Shown: in pieces, positions 10,575-18,617 of the stretch
Layout: the number at the start of each line of letters is the position of its first letter
Numbering within the stretch: the stretch's first letter is position 1
NCBI GenBank assembly: GCA_947375135.1
Contig: CANCER010000006.1
Coordinates: 62,001-126,000 of the forward strand
Direction of reading: 5' to 3'
DNA: 64,000 nt
Source of the DNA: Comamonadaceae bacterium
GTDB taxonomy: Bacteria; Pseudomonadota; Gammaproteobacteria; Burkholderiales; Burkholderiaceae_C
The notes under the pieces: model-generated
Seen by the model: only the letters and a program-made list of their open reading frames with translations
What the model was told of the DNA's origin: nothing
Databases searched by the model: none
Position numbers and translations under genes: made by a program

Positions 10575-10769
10575 TTCAACAACCTGCGTGGTGCCCTGCT
10601 GGCCGACCAGAGCACCACGGTGCTGACGGTGGAGCAGAACGTCAAGAGTGCACTGAAAATTTCAGACGAAGCGATTGCCCTGGAATCGGGCCGGCTGGTG
10701 CTGCAAAAACCAGCCTCCGAACTACTTACCGACCCGCACATCGACCGCTGGTTCCTGGGTGGAGCCCAC
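10575..10769 (+). pseudogene. Remnant of a LivF-type ABC transporter ATPase (C-terminal part only)
   Basis: About 65 codons read as the C-terminal end of a LivF-like ATP-binding protein: 'TTVLTVEQNVKSALKISDEA' corresponds to the D-loop/H-loop region (V-E-Q-N usually replaces the switch His in LivF), followed by 'ALESGRLVLQKPASELLTDP' and 'FLGGAH'. No Walker A, signature or Walker B motif lies in frame upstream, so the gene has lost about 70% of its length. The open frame continues to 10940 without further similarity. An intact livF lies 3 kb away on the opposite strand; whether the remnant derives from it or from another copy cannot be said. Confidence 0.7.
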
Positions 10770-10911
10770 GCAGCGGAGGCGGCGGTGCCAGGCCATGGGG
10801 CCGGGTCGCTGACTCTCACCGCCCTACAATGGCGACTCGCCCCACTTGGATTTTCTGATGGCCAGTCGCAAGCAGCCGAAGCGCCGGGCCTGTGGCCTGC
10901 CCTTGCTGTGA

Positions 10912-11094
10912 ATGCCCCCCTTGCGCCCTCTCTCGATTAGCGAACGCGTCAGCAGCACCGAACTGTTCGGGCGCCTGCGCCAACAGACACGGGATGTGTG
11001 GTGGGCGTTCTTTTTCGGCGACCCCAAAGTCCTCGGCAAGACAGCCTGCCTGGCCATGGGTAATCAGACCAGCAAGGTGCCGGCGGCCGCATGA
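10912..11094 (+). CDS. Short hypothetical ORF, doubtful
   Basis: 60 codons (MPPLRPLSISERVSS...) containing 'RQQTRDVWWAFFFGDP'. No family recognised and no clear ribosome binding site. The only support is a 4-nt ATGA overlap with the next gene at 11091, which would be consistent with translational coupling. It may instead be a gene remnant like the LivF fragment just upstream. Confidence 0.25.
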   Translation: MPPLRPLSISERVSSTELFGRLRQQTRDVWWAFFFGDPKVLGKTACLAMGNQTSKVPAAA

Positions 11095-11675
11095 TGGACA
11101 CGCTACAGGCACTTGGAGGCCATGCCGGTTGGGACCATCCGGGGGCTTGGCTCAGGCCCCTGCTCTATGGACTGGCAGCGCCGGCCTGTCTCTGCTTGGG
11201 TACATCGCAACGCCTGGCCCTGCGTACGCCGGCGCAACTGCAACCGCTCTGGTTGGGCCTGTCTGCGCTGTATCTGCTGGTTGCCGCCAGTTGCCTGGTG
11301 CAGGGCGACCAGCTGTGGTTGCAATGGGCCAGGCGCTTTTTCCGCGCGCACCAGTGGTATGACATGCGTCGCATCTTCCAGCTGGGGGCTCTGCTGGCTA
11401 TGGCCTGGTTGGCAGGGGCAGTCTGGCGGCAAGGCCAAGGCTTGCGGAGTCAGACAGCCGCACGCGCCTCCGTACTGCAAAGCGCGCTGCTCTCGTCAGC
11501 GTGCGGGACCCTGGCCTTGTATCTGCTGCGCTACGTGTCTTTCCACTACATCGACTCGGCGCTCAACGCCCGGCTCTTGCAGCACAGCGTGGGCGCCTGG
11601 GTCGAATACGGGTCGCTGGCTCTGGCCGCACTGGCCACCGGGCTGCAACTGCTGCGCAGCGACAGCCCTCTCTAA
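11091..11675 (+). CDS. Hypothetical inner-membrane protein
   Basis: 194 residues, strongly hydrophobic, with about five predicted membrane segments (near 22-38, 52-70, 95-112, 127-147 and 168-187) joined by Arg-rich cytoplasmic loops ('RRFFRAHQWYDMRR'). No family motif recognised. It starts at an ATG overlapping the preceding short ORF and is convergent with the phosphofructokinase gene. Function unknown; codon use looks normal for the replicon, so it is probably a real gene. Confidence 0.6.
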   Translation: MMDTLQALGGHAGWDHPGAWLRPLLYGLAAPACLCLGTSQRLALRTPAQLQPLWLGLSALYLLVAASCLVQGDQLWLQWARRFFRAHQWYDMRRIFQLGALLAMAWLAGAVWRQGQGLRSQTAARASVLQSALLSSACGTLALYLLRYVSFHYIDSALNARLLQHSVGAWVEYGSLALAALATGLQLLRSDSPL

Positions 11676-11753
11676 ACACGCACGGGGCGTTGCCCCCCTG
11701 GTCGTGCTGGCACTGCTGTGTTGCGGGCACAGAGGGCATAGACGGAACCCCTC

Positions 11754-11772
11754 CCTGCGGCCCTCCCGCAGG
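11754..11772. terminator. Terminator-like hairpin between convergent genes
   Basis: CCTGCGG (11754-11760) and CCGCAGG (11766-11772) form a perfect 7-bp stem with a 5-nt loop, between the membrane protein gene and the convergent phosphofructokinase gene. There is no T tract on either strand, so termination is only a possibility. Confidence 0.35.
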
Positions 11773-11783
11773 CCGGCCACCGA

Positions 11784-12995
11784 TCAGGCCAGCACTTTCG
11801 GTACGCGGTTGTTGCGCAACCGGAATGCATCCGGCATGCCCGAGCCCAACAGCGGGCGCAGGTACATGCGAAAGGCATCCGTCACGCCGGTGCCCTTGGC
11901 GTCGATGAACGCGTCTTCCATCACGCGGGTCTTGCCGGCTACGGCGTCCAGCGGCAGCAGTTCGTAGTCCACCGAATAAAAGCCGGTGCGCTTGATGGCA
12001 ACCGAGCCATCCTGCTTGCCCCACATGGCGAACTGCACGGCCTTTTCGCCGACCTCGCGGGCCTCGCGCTGGTCCACGTCCGACACGCAACCGATGAAGG
12101 AGCGTTGCAGGTAGCCAAAGGTGTCGCCGCGCACGCGCTTGATCTGCAGCTTGGCCTTGATTTCTTCGCACAGCAAATCGGCCAGCGCGCCGTTGCCGCT
12201 GAGTTGCACATTGCCATGGGCATCGTGCTCCAAGTCTTTGGCCAGCAAGGCGGCAATCGGTTGGCCGGAGGCGTCGTGTATGCCTTCGGACACCGCAATG
12301 ACGCAGCGGCCGTAGCGCGCGTAGGTGGCCTTCACATCGGCCAGAAAATTCTCCAGCACAAAGGTGCGCTCGGGCAGGTAAATCAGGTGAGGGCCGTCGT
12401 CGGGGAATTTTTTACCCAGGGCGGAGGCCGCCGTCAGAAAGCCGGCGTGGCGGCCCATCACCACACCGACATAGACGCCGGGCAGGGCCGCATTGTCCAG
12501 GTTGGCACCGGCAAAGGCCTGCGCCACAAAGCGCGCGGCCGAAGGGAAGCCGGGCGTGTGGTCGTTACCGACCAGGTCGTTGTCAATCGTCTTGGGGATG
12601 TGGATGGCGCGCAGCGGGTAGCCGGCTTTTTGTGCCTCTTCGCTGACGATGCGCACGGTGTCGGACGAGTCGTTGCCGCCGATGTAAAAAAAGTGGCCGA
12701 TCTGGTGCGCGCGCAGCACCTTGAAGATCTCTTTGCAATAAGGCACGTCCGGCTTGTCGCGCGTGGACCCCAACGCGCTGGACGGGGTGTTGGCCACCAG
12801 CTCCAGGTTGTGGCTGGTTTCCTGCGTGAGGTCCAGGAAGTCTTCGTTGACAATGCCGCGCACGCCGTGCAGGGCGCCGTAAATATGGCCGATTTGCTGG
12901 AAGCGCCGAGCCTCCAGGGCCACGCCAACCAACGACTGGTTGATCACAGCCGTAGGGCCGCCACCTTGGGCGACGAGGATTTTTCCAGAAGACAT
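11784..12995 (-). CDS. pfp: Diphosphate-dependent 6-phosphofructokinase
   Basis: 403 residues from the ATG at 12995, preceded by GAAGGA; the longer frame to 13052 lacks a site. It reversibly phosphorylates fructose 6-phosphate. The phosphoryl-donor signature favours PPi over ATP: 'GGND' at 106-109 has Asp where ATP enzymes have Gly (GGDG), and 'PKTIDND' at 134-140 has Lys where ATP enzymes have Gly (PGTIDND). 'MGRHAGFL' follows as expected. PPi-type enzymes are common in betaproteobacteria lacking a classical PfkA. No operon partners: convergent neighbour on one side, palindromic element on the other. Confidence 0.92.
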   Translation of the reverse strand: MSSGKILVAQGGGPTAVINQSLVGVALEARRFQQIGHIYGALHGVRGIVNEDFLDLTQETSHNLELVANTPSSALGSTRDKPDVPYCKEIFKVLRAHQIGHFFYIGGNDSSDTVRIVSEEAQKAGYPLRAIHIPKTIDNDLVGNDHTPGFPSAARFVAQAFAGANLDNAALPGVYVGVVMGRHAGFLTAASALGKKFPDDGPHLIYLPERTFVLENFLADVKATYARYGRCVIAVSEGIHDASGQPIAALLAKDLEHDAHGNVQLSGNGALADLLCEEIKAKLQIKRVRGDTFGYLQRSFIGCVSDVDQREAREVGEKAVQFAMWGKQDGSVAIKRTGFYSVDYELLPLDAVAGKTRVMEDAFIDAKGTGVTDAFRMYLRPLLGSGMPDAFRLRNNRVPKVLA

Positions 12996-13053
12996 ACAGG
13001 TTCCTTCAAAGCGCTGGTATAGACGCAGAAGCATACCCGCTGTACGGGACATT

Positions 13054-13350
13054 TAACTCCCCCATCCCCCCCGCCCCTTACCCCCCGTCGGGGTAAGGGG
13101 TGCCTAAAGCGGACAGCCCATTTGGCTACCTCGCGCCGAATACGGAATAAAAGACGAGGCGTTGCCGCCACTTTTTTTCGCCCAAATTTCACGCCGGCAG
13201 TTCCGAGCGCCGAACGCAGAAACCAAGAAAAAGAAATATCAACCGCCCCCTTGTGGCGCCATTGCCGAAGCGAAAAAGCCAAATGGGCTGTCCGATCCCG
13301 GCACCCCTTACCCCGACGGGGGGTAAGGGGCGGGGGGGATGGGGGAGTTA
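13054..13350. repeat. 297-bp palindromic element with 73-bp inverted repeats (MITE-like)
   Basis: Two 73-bp arms, 13054-13126 and 13278-13350, are inverted copies differing at 4 positions by my count. They enclose 151 bp. Each arm contains an inner hairpin built from CCCCTTACCCC/GGGGTAAGGGG. The element begins TAACTCCCCC and ends GGGGGAGTTA. No transposase frame is present; the open frames across it encode low-complexity Arg/Gly-Pro peptides repeated because of the symmetry. No target-site duplication is obvious. It separates pfp from livF. A non-autonomous transposable element or a large bidirectional terminator are both possible. Confidence 0.8.
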
Positions 13351-13379
13351 AAAAATGCAGGAGTCCAACAACACAAAAA

Positions 13380-14102
13380 TCAGTGCCCACCCCCCAAATA
13401 AGCCGCCTTCACCGCCGGATCATCACGCAACTTATCCGCAGGCCCATGCACCGAAATGCGCCCGTTCTCCAGCACATAACCATAGTCCGCCACCTTGAGC
13501 GCAGCAGCCGCAAACTGCTCCACCAACAACATGGTGACGCCACGCGACTTCAAGTCTTCGATGATGCGGAAAACCTCTTCCACCAGAATCGGCGCCAGAC
13601 CCATGGAGGGCTCGTCCAGCAGCACGATTTCGGGGTTCAGCATCACCGCGCGGGCCATGGCCAGCATCTGCTGCTCGCCACCCGACAGGGTGCCAGCCAA
13701 CTGGGTGCGGCGCTCTTTGAGGCGGGGGAATAGTTCCAGCGCCTTGTCCAGATCGGCTGCCACATCGCCCTTGGGGCGGCTGCCGGTCAGGCGCGGGAAG
13801 GCGCCCAGGATCAGGTTGTCGGTGACGCTCATGGTGGCGAAGACGCGGCGGCCTTCGGGCGAGTGGGCCAGGCCCAGTTTGGCGATGGTGTACGACTCCA
13901 TGCCGTCAATGCGCTTGCCGCTCAGATTGATTTCACCCGAGGTGGGTTTGATCATGCCGGAGATGGCGCGCATGGTGGTGGTCTTGCCGGCACCGTTGGA
14001 GCCGATCAGCGTGACGACCTTGCCCTTGGGCACGTCCATGGAGATGCCGTGCAGGACCTGCACTTTGCCGTAACCGGCTTCGAGATTTTTGATTTGCAAC
14101 AT
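13380..14102 (-). CDS. livF: Branched-chain amino acid/amide ABC transporter, ATPase LivF
   Basis: 240 residues. Walker A 'GSNGAGKTT' (about 33-41), signature 'LSGGEQQMLAMARA', Walker B 'IVLLDEPSMGLAP', and the LivF-type 'MLLVEQFAAAALKVAD' near the C-terminus. It powers uptake together with LivG at the inner face of the membrane. AGGAC lies 8 nt before the ATG. It is the last gene of a minus-strand livK-livH-livM/G-livF operon, 15 nt after livG. The substrate may be branched-chain amino acids or related amides/urea; the sequence does not decide. Confidence 0.93.
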   Translation of the reverse strand: MLQIKNLEAGYGKVQVLHGISMDVPKGKVVTLIGSNGAGKTTTMRAISGMIKPTSGEINLSGKRIDGMESYTIAKLGLAHSPEGRRVFATMSVTDNLILGAFPRLTGSRPKGDVAADLDKALELFPRLKERRTQLAGTLSGGEQQMLAMARAVMLNPEIVLLDEPSMGLAPILVEEVFRIIEDLKSRGVTMLLVEQFAAAALKVADYGYVLENGRISVHGPADKLRDDPAVKAAYLGGGH

Positions 14103-14117
14103 GGTCTTGTCCTGTTC

Positions 14118-14582
14118 TTATGCGGCGGTGCCACCGAGGTAGGCTTCAATCACCTTCTCATCGGCCTGCACATCGGCGGGCTTGCCTTCGGCAATCTTCT
14201 GACCAAAGTCCAGCACCGAGACGTTGTCACACACGCCCATGACCACATCCATGTGGTGCTCGATCAGGATCACGGTGATGCCGTGGTCGCGGATCTTGCG
14301 GATGATGGTGATCAGTTCCTTGATGTCGGGTGCGGTCAGGCCTGCGGCCGGTTCGTCCAGCAGCAGCAGTTGCGGATCCAGCGCCAGGGCGCGGGCGATT
14401 TCGAGCAGGCGCTGCTTGCCATAGGGCAGGTTGCGTGCTTCTTCGTTGGCCAGATCGGCCAGGCCGACAAAGTCGATCAGGCCCAGGCCGCGTTCCACCG
14501 AGGCCGTCTCTTCGCGGTTGTAGCGCGGCGTGTGCAGGGCCACATCGACGATGTTGCTGTTGAACGTGTGGTGCAAGCCCAC
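14118..14582 (-). pseudogene. livG: C-terminal half of LivG ATPase, cut from livM-livG by an in-frame amber codon
   Basis: 154 codons in the same frame as the upstream livM-livG frame, immediately after a TAG at 14583-14585. They hold the ABC signature-like 'NLPYGKQRLLEIARALA', Walker B 'QLLLLDEPAAGL' and the switch His in 'VILIEHHMDVVMG'. Walker A and the Q-loop are on the other side of the stop. The codon after TAG is GTG, so reinitiation is conceivable, but I see no ribosome binding site. Related fused proteins run through this point with a leucine (my recollection: ...QNVLVG...), and TTG to TAG is a single change. Confidence 0.75.
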
Positions 14583-16046
14583 CTACACGTTTTGCAGCGC
14601 GGTCATCTCGCCGAACAGCTGCACGTTCTGGAAGGTACGGGCAATGCCGGACAAGGCGATGTCCGACGAGGTACGCCCGACCACGGAACGCCCGGCAAAT
14701 TCGATGGCACCGGCCGTGGGCACATAAATGCCGGTCAGCACGTTCATCATGGTGCTCTTGCCGGAGCCGTTGGGGCCGATCAGCCCGTGGATGGTGCCGC
14801 GCTTGACGCGGATGTCCACGTTGTTGATGGCCTTCAAGCCGCCGAATTGCATCAGCACACCCTTAGCGATCAACAGGTCTTCACCGCTGTGGGTGCTGGC
14901 TGCGTTCATGATGGCATCCTTGGCCACCCCGCCTGCGAGTACTACCGGCTGGCTGGCGCGCGAGCCCTTGCGCACAAACAGATTGCGCACAAAGCCGACG
15001 ATGCCGTCCTGCAGGTAATACACCACAAACAAAATCATCAGGCCGAAGATGGACAGGCGCCAGTCGGTGATCGACTGCAGCCAGAACGCGAAGCCGGCCA
15101 GCGCCATGGTGCCCACCACGGGCAGGGCCATGGCTTTGACCGTCGTCATCTTGCGGGACACCGCAACCACGCCGCCCACAGCCATCAGCACGGCCAGCGT
15201 GGAAGCCACAATGCGGAACAGCTCCAGGTCATCCAGCAGCTTGGGCAGGATCACGATGATGGCGGCACCCAAGAGCGAGCCCACACGCGATTTGCGTCCA
15301 CCCATGATGACGGCCAGCAGGAACAGCACGGTCAGCTCGAAGTTGTAGGTGTTGGGCGAGATGTATTGCTCGGAGTAGCTATACAGGCAGCCTGCCAGGC
15401 CGGCAAAGCCGGCGCTGATCACAAAGGCATAGACCTTGTAGCGGTACACCGACACACCCATGCAGTCCGACGCCACGGGGCTGCCGCGCAGCGCTTCAAA
15501 GGCGCGGCCGAGTTGCGATTTGAGAATGCGGTCCACCACCACCAGCGAGATCACCATCAGCGCCAGCACCATCCAGTAAAAACCGTGTTCATCGAGCTGC
15601 ACACCGGCAATCGAAGGCTTGGGGATCTTGAGACCCAGCGGGCCTTCGGTGAGGAAGTCCATCTCGTTGATCAAAATCTGGATGATGGTGCCGAAAGCCA
15701 GGGTCACCATGGCCAGGTACGGCCCGGTCACGCGCAGCGCGGGCAGCGCCAGCAGCGCACCAAAACCGGCGGTTACGCCGATGCTGGCCGGGATGATGAC
15801 CCACAGCGGCGCACCGAGTTTCAGGAAGAACACACCGGCGGTGTACGAGCCCACGCCGAACAGACCGGCGTGGCCCAGCGACACCTGGCCGGTGTAGCCG
15901 ACCACGATGTCCAGGCCGAACAGCAGGATGGCGTAAATCATGATCGTGCCGATCATGTGGATGTAGTACGGGTTGCTGGTGTACAGCGGCGCCGCCGCCA
16001 GAATGGCAATGCCGATCACGCCGGCAATAAGGGACTTGAGCTTCAT
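14583..16046 (-). CDS. livM: Fused permease LivM with N-terminal half of LivG ATPase (truncated by stop)
   Basis: 487 residues from the ATG at 16046; a TTG at 16052 overlapping the livH stop is an alternative. Residues about 1-340 are the LivM permease with its 'GYTGQVSLGHAGLFGVGSY' motif and multiple membrane segments. From about 370 an ABC ATPase begins: 'FGGLKAINNVDI', Walker A 'GPNGSGKST', then 'IARTFQNVQLF' Q-loop. Translation halts at TAG (14583-14585) just after the Q-loop. LivM-LivG fusion is usual in this group; the intact fusion would be about 642 residues. The permease part should be functional, the ATPase not unless the amber codon is read through. Confidence 0.85.
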   Translation of the reverse strand: MKLKSLIAGVIGIAILAAAPLYTSNPYYIHMIGTIMIYAILLFGLDIVVGYTGQVSLGHAGLFGVGSYTAGVFFLKLGAPLWVIIPASIGVTAGFGALLALPALRVTGPYLAMVTLAFGTIIQILINEMDFLTEGPLGLKIPKPSIAGVQLDEHGFYWMVLALMVISLVVVDRILKSQLGRAFEALRGSPVASDCMGVSVYRYKVYAFVISAGFAGLAGCLYSYSEQYISPNTYNFELTVLFLLAVIMGGRKSRVGSLLGAAIIVILPKLLDDLELFRIVASTLAVLMAVGGVVAVSRKMTTVKAMALPVVGTMALAGFAFWLQSITDWRLSIFGLMILFVVYYLQDGIVGFVRNLFVRKGSRASQPVVLAGGVAKDAIMNAASTHSGEDLLIAKGVLMQFGGLKAINNVDIRVKRGTIHGLIGPNGSGKSTMMNVLTGIYVPTAGAIEFAGRSVVGRTSSDIALSGIARTFQNVQLFGEMTALQNV

Positions 16047-16048
16047 GT

Positions 16049-16924
16049 TCAAACTTTCTTGATCGCAGATTTGCCAAACAGGCCGGACGGTTTGAAGGCC
16101 AGCACCAGCAAGAGCAGCACCAGGCCGGGTACGTCTTTGTAGCCGGTGGACAGGTAGAAGCCGGTCATGGTTTCGGCCACACCGAGGATGATGCCGCCCA
16201 CGATGATGCCCATGCCGCTGGTCAGGCCGCCAATGATGGCCACGGCAAAGGCCTTGAGGCCCAGCGCTGCGCCCATGGTGGCACCTGTCAGGGTGAGGGG
16301 TGCAATCAGCGCACCGGCAAAGGCGGCGCTAGCCGATGACAGGGCGTACGAGAAGGTAATCACCAGACCGGTGTTGATGCCCATGAGCTTGGCGGCATCG
16401 CGGTCGTTGAAGGTGGCGACCACGGCCTTGCCGTAAATCGTCTTGCGGTTGAAAAACTCCACCGCCAGCATCATCAGCACGGCGCCAATCACCACCAGGA
16501 TTTCCATGGGCAGCACGTTGGCGCCCAGCAACTTCATGGGGGATTCGGGCAGGGGCGAGGGGAACTTCAGGTCGTCGCGGCCCCAGATGTTCTCGGCCAC
16601 GTTCTTGAAAATAATGCCCAGCGCGATGGTGGACATGATCCAGCCGAACTCGCTCTTGATCTTGATGGCCGGTGCCACACCAATGCGCTCCACCAGGGCA
16701 CCCTGTACCAGTCCGAAGACGATGACGATGGGCAGCATCAGCCAGAAATTAACGCCCATGTTGACCAGCGTCAGGCCGACCATGGCGCCCAGCATCAGGG
16801 CGTCGCCCTGGCCGAAATTCAGCGTGTCCGAGGTCTGGAACGTCAGCTGGTAGCCAAACGCAATAACAGCGTAAATCATGCCCATCGCAATGCCGCTATA
16901 GACAAGTTGTAAAAGGATTTCCAT
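16049..16924 (-). CDS. livH: Branched-chain amino acid/amide ABC transporter, permease LivH
   Basis: 291 residues from the ATG at 16924 (MEILLQLVYSGIAMG); the frame is open to 16960 but the extension is not family-like. An integral membrane protein with about eight hydrophobic segments. The LivH signature 'FGYQLTFQTSDTLNFGQGD' and the cytoplasmic 'ATFNDRDAAKLMGIN' EAA-like loop are visible. It pairs with LivM to form the translocation pore. It follows livK after a 115-bp gap containing a terminator-like hairpin, and its stop abuts livM. Confidence 0.94.
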   Translation of the reverse strand: MEILLQLVYSGIAMGMIYAVIAFGYQLTFQTSDTLNFGQGDALMLGAMVGLTLVNMGVNFWLMLPIVIVFGLVQGALVERIGVAPAIKIKSEFGWIMSTIALGIIFKNVAENIWGRDDLKFPSPLPESPMKLLGANVLPMEILVVIGAVLMMLAVEFFNRKTIYGKAVVATFNDRDAAKLMGINTGLVITFSYALSSASAAFAGALIAPLTLTGATMGAALGLKAFAVAIIGGLTSGMGIIVGGIILGVAETMTGFYLSTGYKDVPGLVLLLLVLAFKPSGLFGKSAIKKV

Positions 16925-16974
16925 GGGGGGTCCTGTGCAAAGAAAATCAGTGAACCGCAACCGCGTAACGGCCG

Positions 16975-17015
16975 AAAAAAGGCACCGCGCCAGCCACTGC
17001 GACCGGGGCGATGCC
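16975..17015 (-). terminator. Terminator/attenuator between livK and livH
   Basis: Read on the minus strand, GGCATCGC and GCGGTGCC (17008-17015 and 16981-16988 on the plus strand) form an 8-bp stem with one G-T pair, followed directly by TTTTTT (16975-16980). It lies after livK and before livH. Partial termination here would give more binding protein than permease, a common arrangement for solute-binding protein genes. Confidence 0.65.
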
Positions 17016-17039
17016 TGCTAGAAGCTACCGGGTGGTGGC

Positions 17040-18287
17040 TTACTTCTTGAGAACCAGAGCGCCCTTGGCGTTGGCGTCTTTCACGCGCACTTCGGAAGCC
17101 TTCTTGAAGTCGGCTTCGTAAGCGTAGACCACGCGTTGGCCCTTGACTTCACCGAACACAGGGATGTTGGCGGTGATGGCGTCATGGTCCTTGGCGGTGA
17201 AGGGCTTGGTGTAAGTAGTAACCACGCCTTCAACCGGTGTCTTCAGGTCTTCCAGGGCAGCCTTGATCTTGGGGCCGTCGGTGGAGTTGGCCTGCTTGAT
17301 GGCAGCAGCCAGCAGGTAGATGGAGTCATAGCCCTGGGCAGCAGACACGGGTGAATCGATGCGCGCGTTCTTGGGGCTGAAGGTCTTCAGGTAGTTGATG
17401 ATGAAGGACTGGCGCTTGGGCGTGGTGGGTTCCTGGATGAAGGTTTGCGGCATGCGCGCGCCTTCACCGCCGGGGCCGGCGTTGTCAATGTAGTTGGCCA
17501 TGGACAGGGTCCAGCTGCCGACCAGAGGAACCTTCCAGCCCAGCTTGGTCATGCCGTTGGCGATTTGTGCCAACTCAGGGCCAATGCCGTAGGTCAGGAC
17601 GGCTTCGGCGCCGGCTTCCTTGGCTTTGAGCAACTGGGCCGTCATGTCCACATCCTTGATGTTGAACTTCTCAACCGCGACGGCCTTCACGCCCTTGAGC
17701 TCCAGAGCCTTTTCCAGATCCGCGCGGCCGAGTTGGCCGTAGTTGGTGGAGTCGGACAGGATGGCGACCTTCTTGAAGCCGCGGCGGGTGATCGCTTCTT
17801 CCACGATCATGGGCGCCTGGATGCTGTCGTGCGCGGCGTTGCGGAAGATGTAGTTTTCAGGCTGGTCATCAAACTGGTGGGTGATGAGCGAGCCGGTGGC
17901 CACGTTGTTCATGACCGGGATCTTGGCTTCCTGGTAGAAGCGCTGCGAAGCCAGGGCCACGCCGGTGTTGATGAAGCCGACGGTGACGGCCACTTTTTCC
18001 TTGTTGATCAGTTCCTGGGCGATCTGCACGCCGCGTTCGTTCTTGGCTTCGTCATCACGCTCGATGATTTGCAGTTGGCGACCGATCACGCCACCGGCCT
18101 TGTTGATTTCGTCGACAGCCAGCTTGACGCCGTCGCGCATGCTCACGCCCATGGAGGATGAGCCGCCGGTGAAGGGGCCGGAGACACCGATCTTGATCGG
18201 GTCAGCCGCATGGGCCAGACCGGACAGACCGAGAACTGCTGCCGAGATGGCGATGAGGGAAGCACGCTTGGCGAATTGAAATGTCAT
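17040..18287 (-). CDS. livK: Branched-chain amino acid/amide-binding periplasmic protein
   Basis: 415 residues, type-1 periplasmic binding fold (peripla_BP_6). Sec signal peptide at residues 1-27, cut after 'GLAHA'. The mature start 'ADPIKIGVSGPFTGGSS' and 'GVIGRQLQIIERDDEAKN' are hallmark segments; 'VGFINTGVALASQRFY' follows. It captures the substrate in the periplasm for LivHM. GGAGA lies upstream of the ATG. It is the first gene of the operon and the MATE gene is divergent 330 bp away. The exact ligand is not decided by sequence; members of this group bind Leu/Ile/Val, urea, amides or aromatic acids. Confidence 0.93.
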   Translation of the reverse strand: MTFQFAKRASLIAISAAVLGLSGLAHAADPIKIGVSGPFTGGSSSMGVSMRDGVKLAVDEINKAGGVIGRQLQIIERDDEAKNERGVQIAQELINKEKVAVTVGFINTGVALASQRFYQEAKIPVMNNVATGSLITHQFDDQPENYIFRNAAHDSIQAPMIVEEAITRRGFKKVAILSDSTNYGQLGRADLEKALELKGVKAVAVEKFNIKDVDMTAQLLKAKEAGAEAVLTYGIGPELAQIANGMTKLGWKVPLVGSWTLSMANYIDNAGPGGEGARMPQTFIQEPTTPKRQSFIINYLKTFSPKNARIDSPVSAAQGYDSIYLLAAAIKQANSTDGPKIKAALEDLKTPVEGVVTTYTKPFTAKDHDAITANIPVFGEVKGQRVVYAYEADFKKASEVRVKDANAKGALVLKK

Positions 18288-18617
18288 GTTGTCTCCATAT
18301 TGAAAAATTAAGTCTTACGACGCGCTGCGCAAGCCTGTTGCAAATCGCGGCTACGTGTGGTGCAGAGTCTATGCCCGAGTCAGGCCGTAATCTATACGCG
18401 TTTGCCCCACGTTCAGGGTATGCCTTCAGCTTGCCGTCAGCTAAAACGGCTGATTCCCGCTGAAGAAATTTCAGCACGAACCCGAAAAAATTTAATTACC
18501 CAAAACCCTCGGGGTTAACCCTTATTTCAGCGGTGAGACGCACCCCTTGCGTACGCCACCGTTTTAAAAATACAAGCCCTTCAGTGCCAGGCCGCAGCCA
18601 TAAACCGCTCCCGTAGA
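18288..18617. other. Divergent intergenic region between livK and the MATE gene
   Basis: 330 bp without a gene. It holds AT-rich stretches (around 18486-18510 and 18560-18580) likely to include the promoters of both flanking genes, and a perfect 10-bp palindrome GGGTTAACCC at 18512-18521. No RNA gene or riboswitch fold recognised. Confidence 0.5.
18512..18521. promoter_or_regulatory. Palindrome GGGTTAACCC, candidate operator
   Basis: A perfect 10-bp palindrome in the AT-rich centre of the livK/MATE divergent region. Position suits a regulator of one or both genes; no regulator is assigned. Confidence 0.25.

Noticed and set aside
13054..13350. CRISPR array
   Set aside because: The repeats are two inverted arms with inner hairpins, not regularly spaced direct repeats; no cas gene is in the window.
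13122..13733. Open frame across the palindromic element with repeated Arg-Arg-Gly-Val peptides
   Set aside because: The repeated peptide results from the inverted repeat itself and the frame runs into the antisense of livF; not a protein gene.
13863..16142. 759-codon open frame on the plus strand opposite livF, livG and livM
   Set aside because: It is antisense to strongly supported transporter genes, is His/Gln/Asp-rich as expected of the complement frame of GC-rich genes, and has no recognisable domain.
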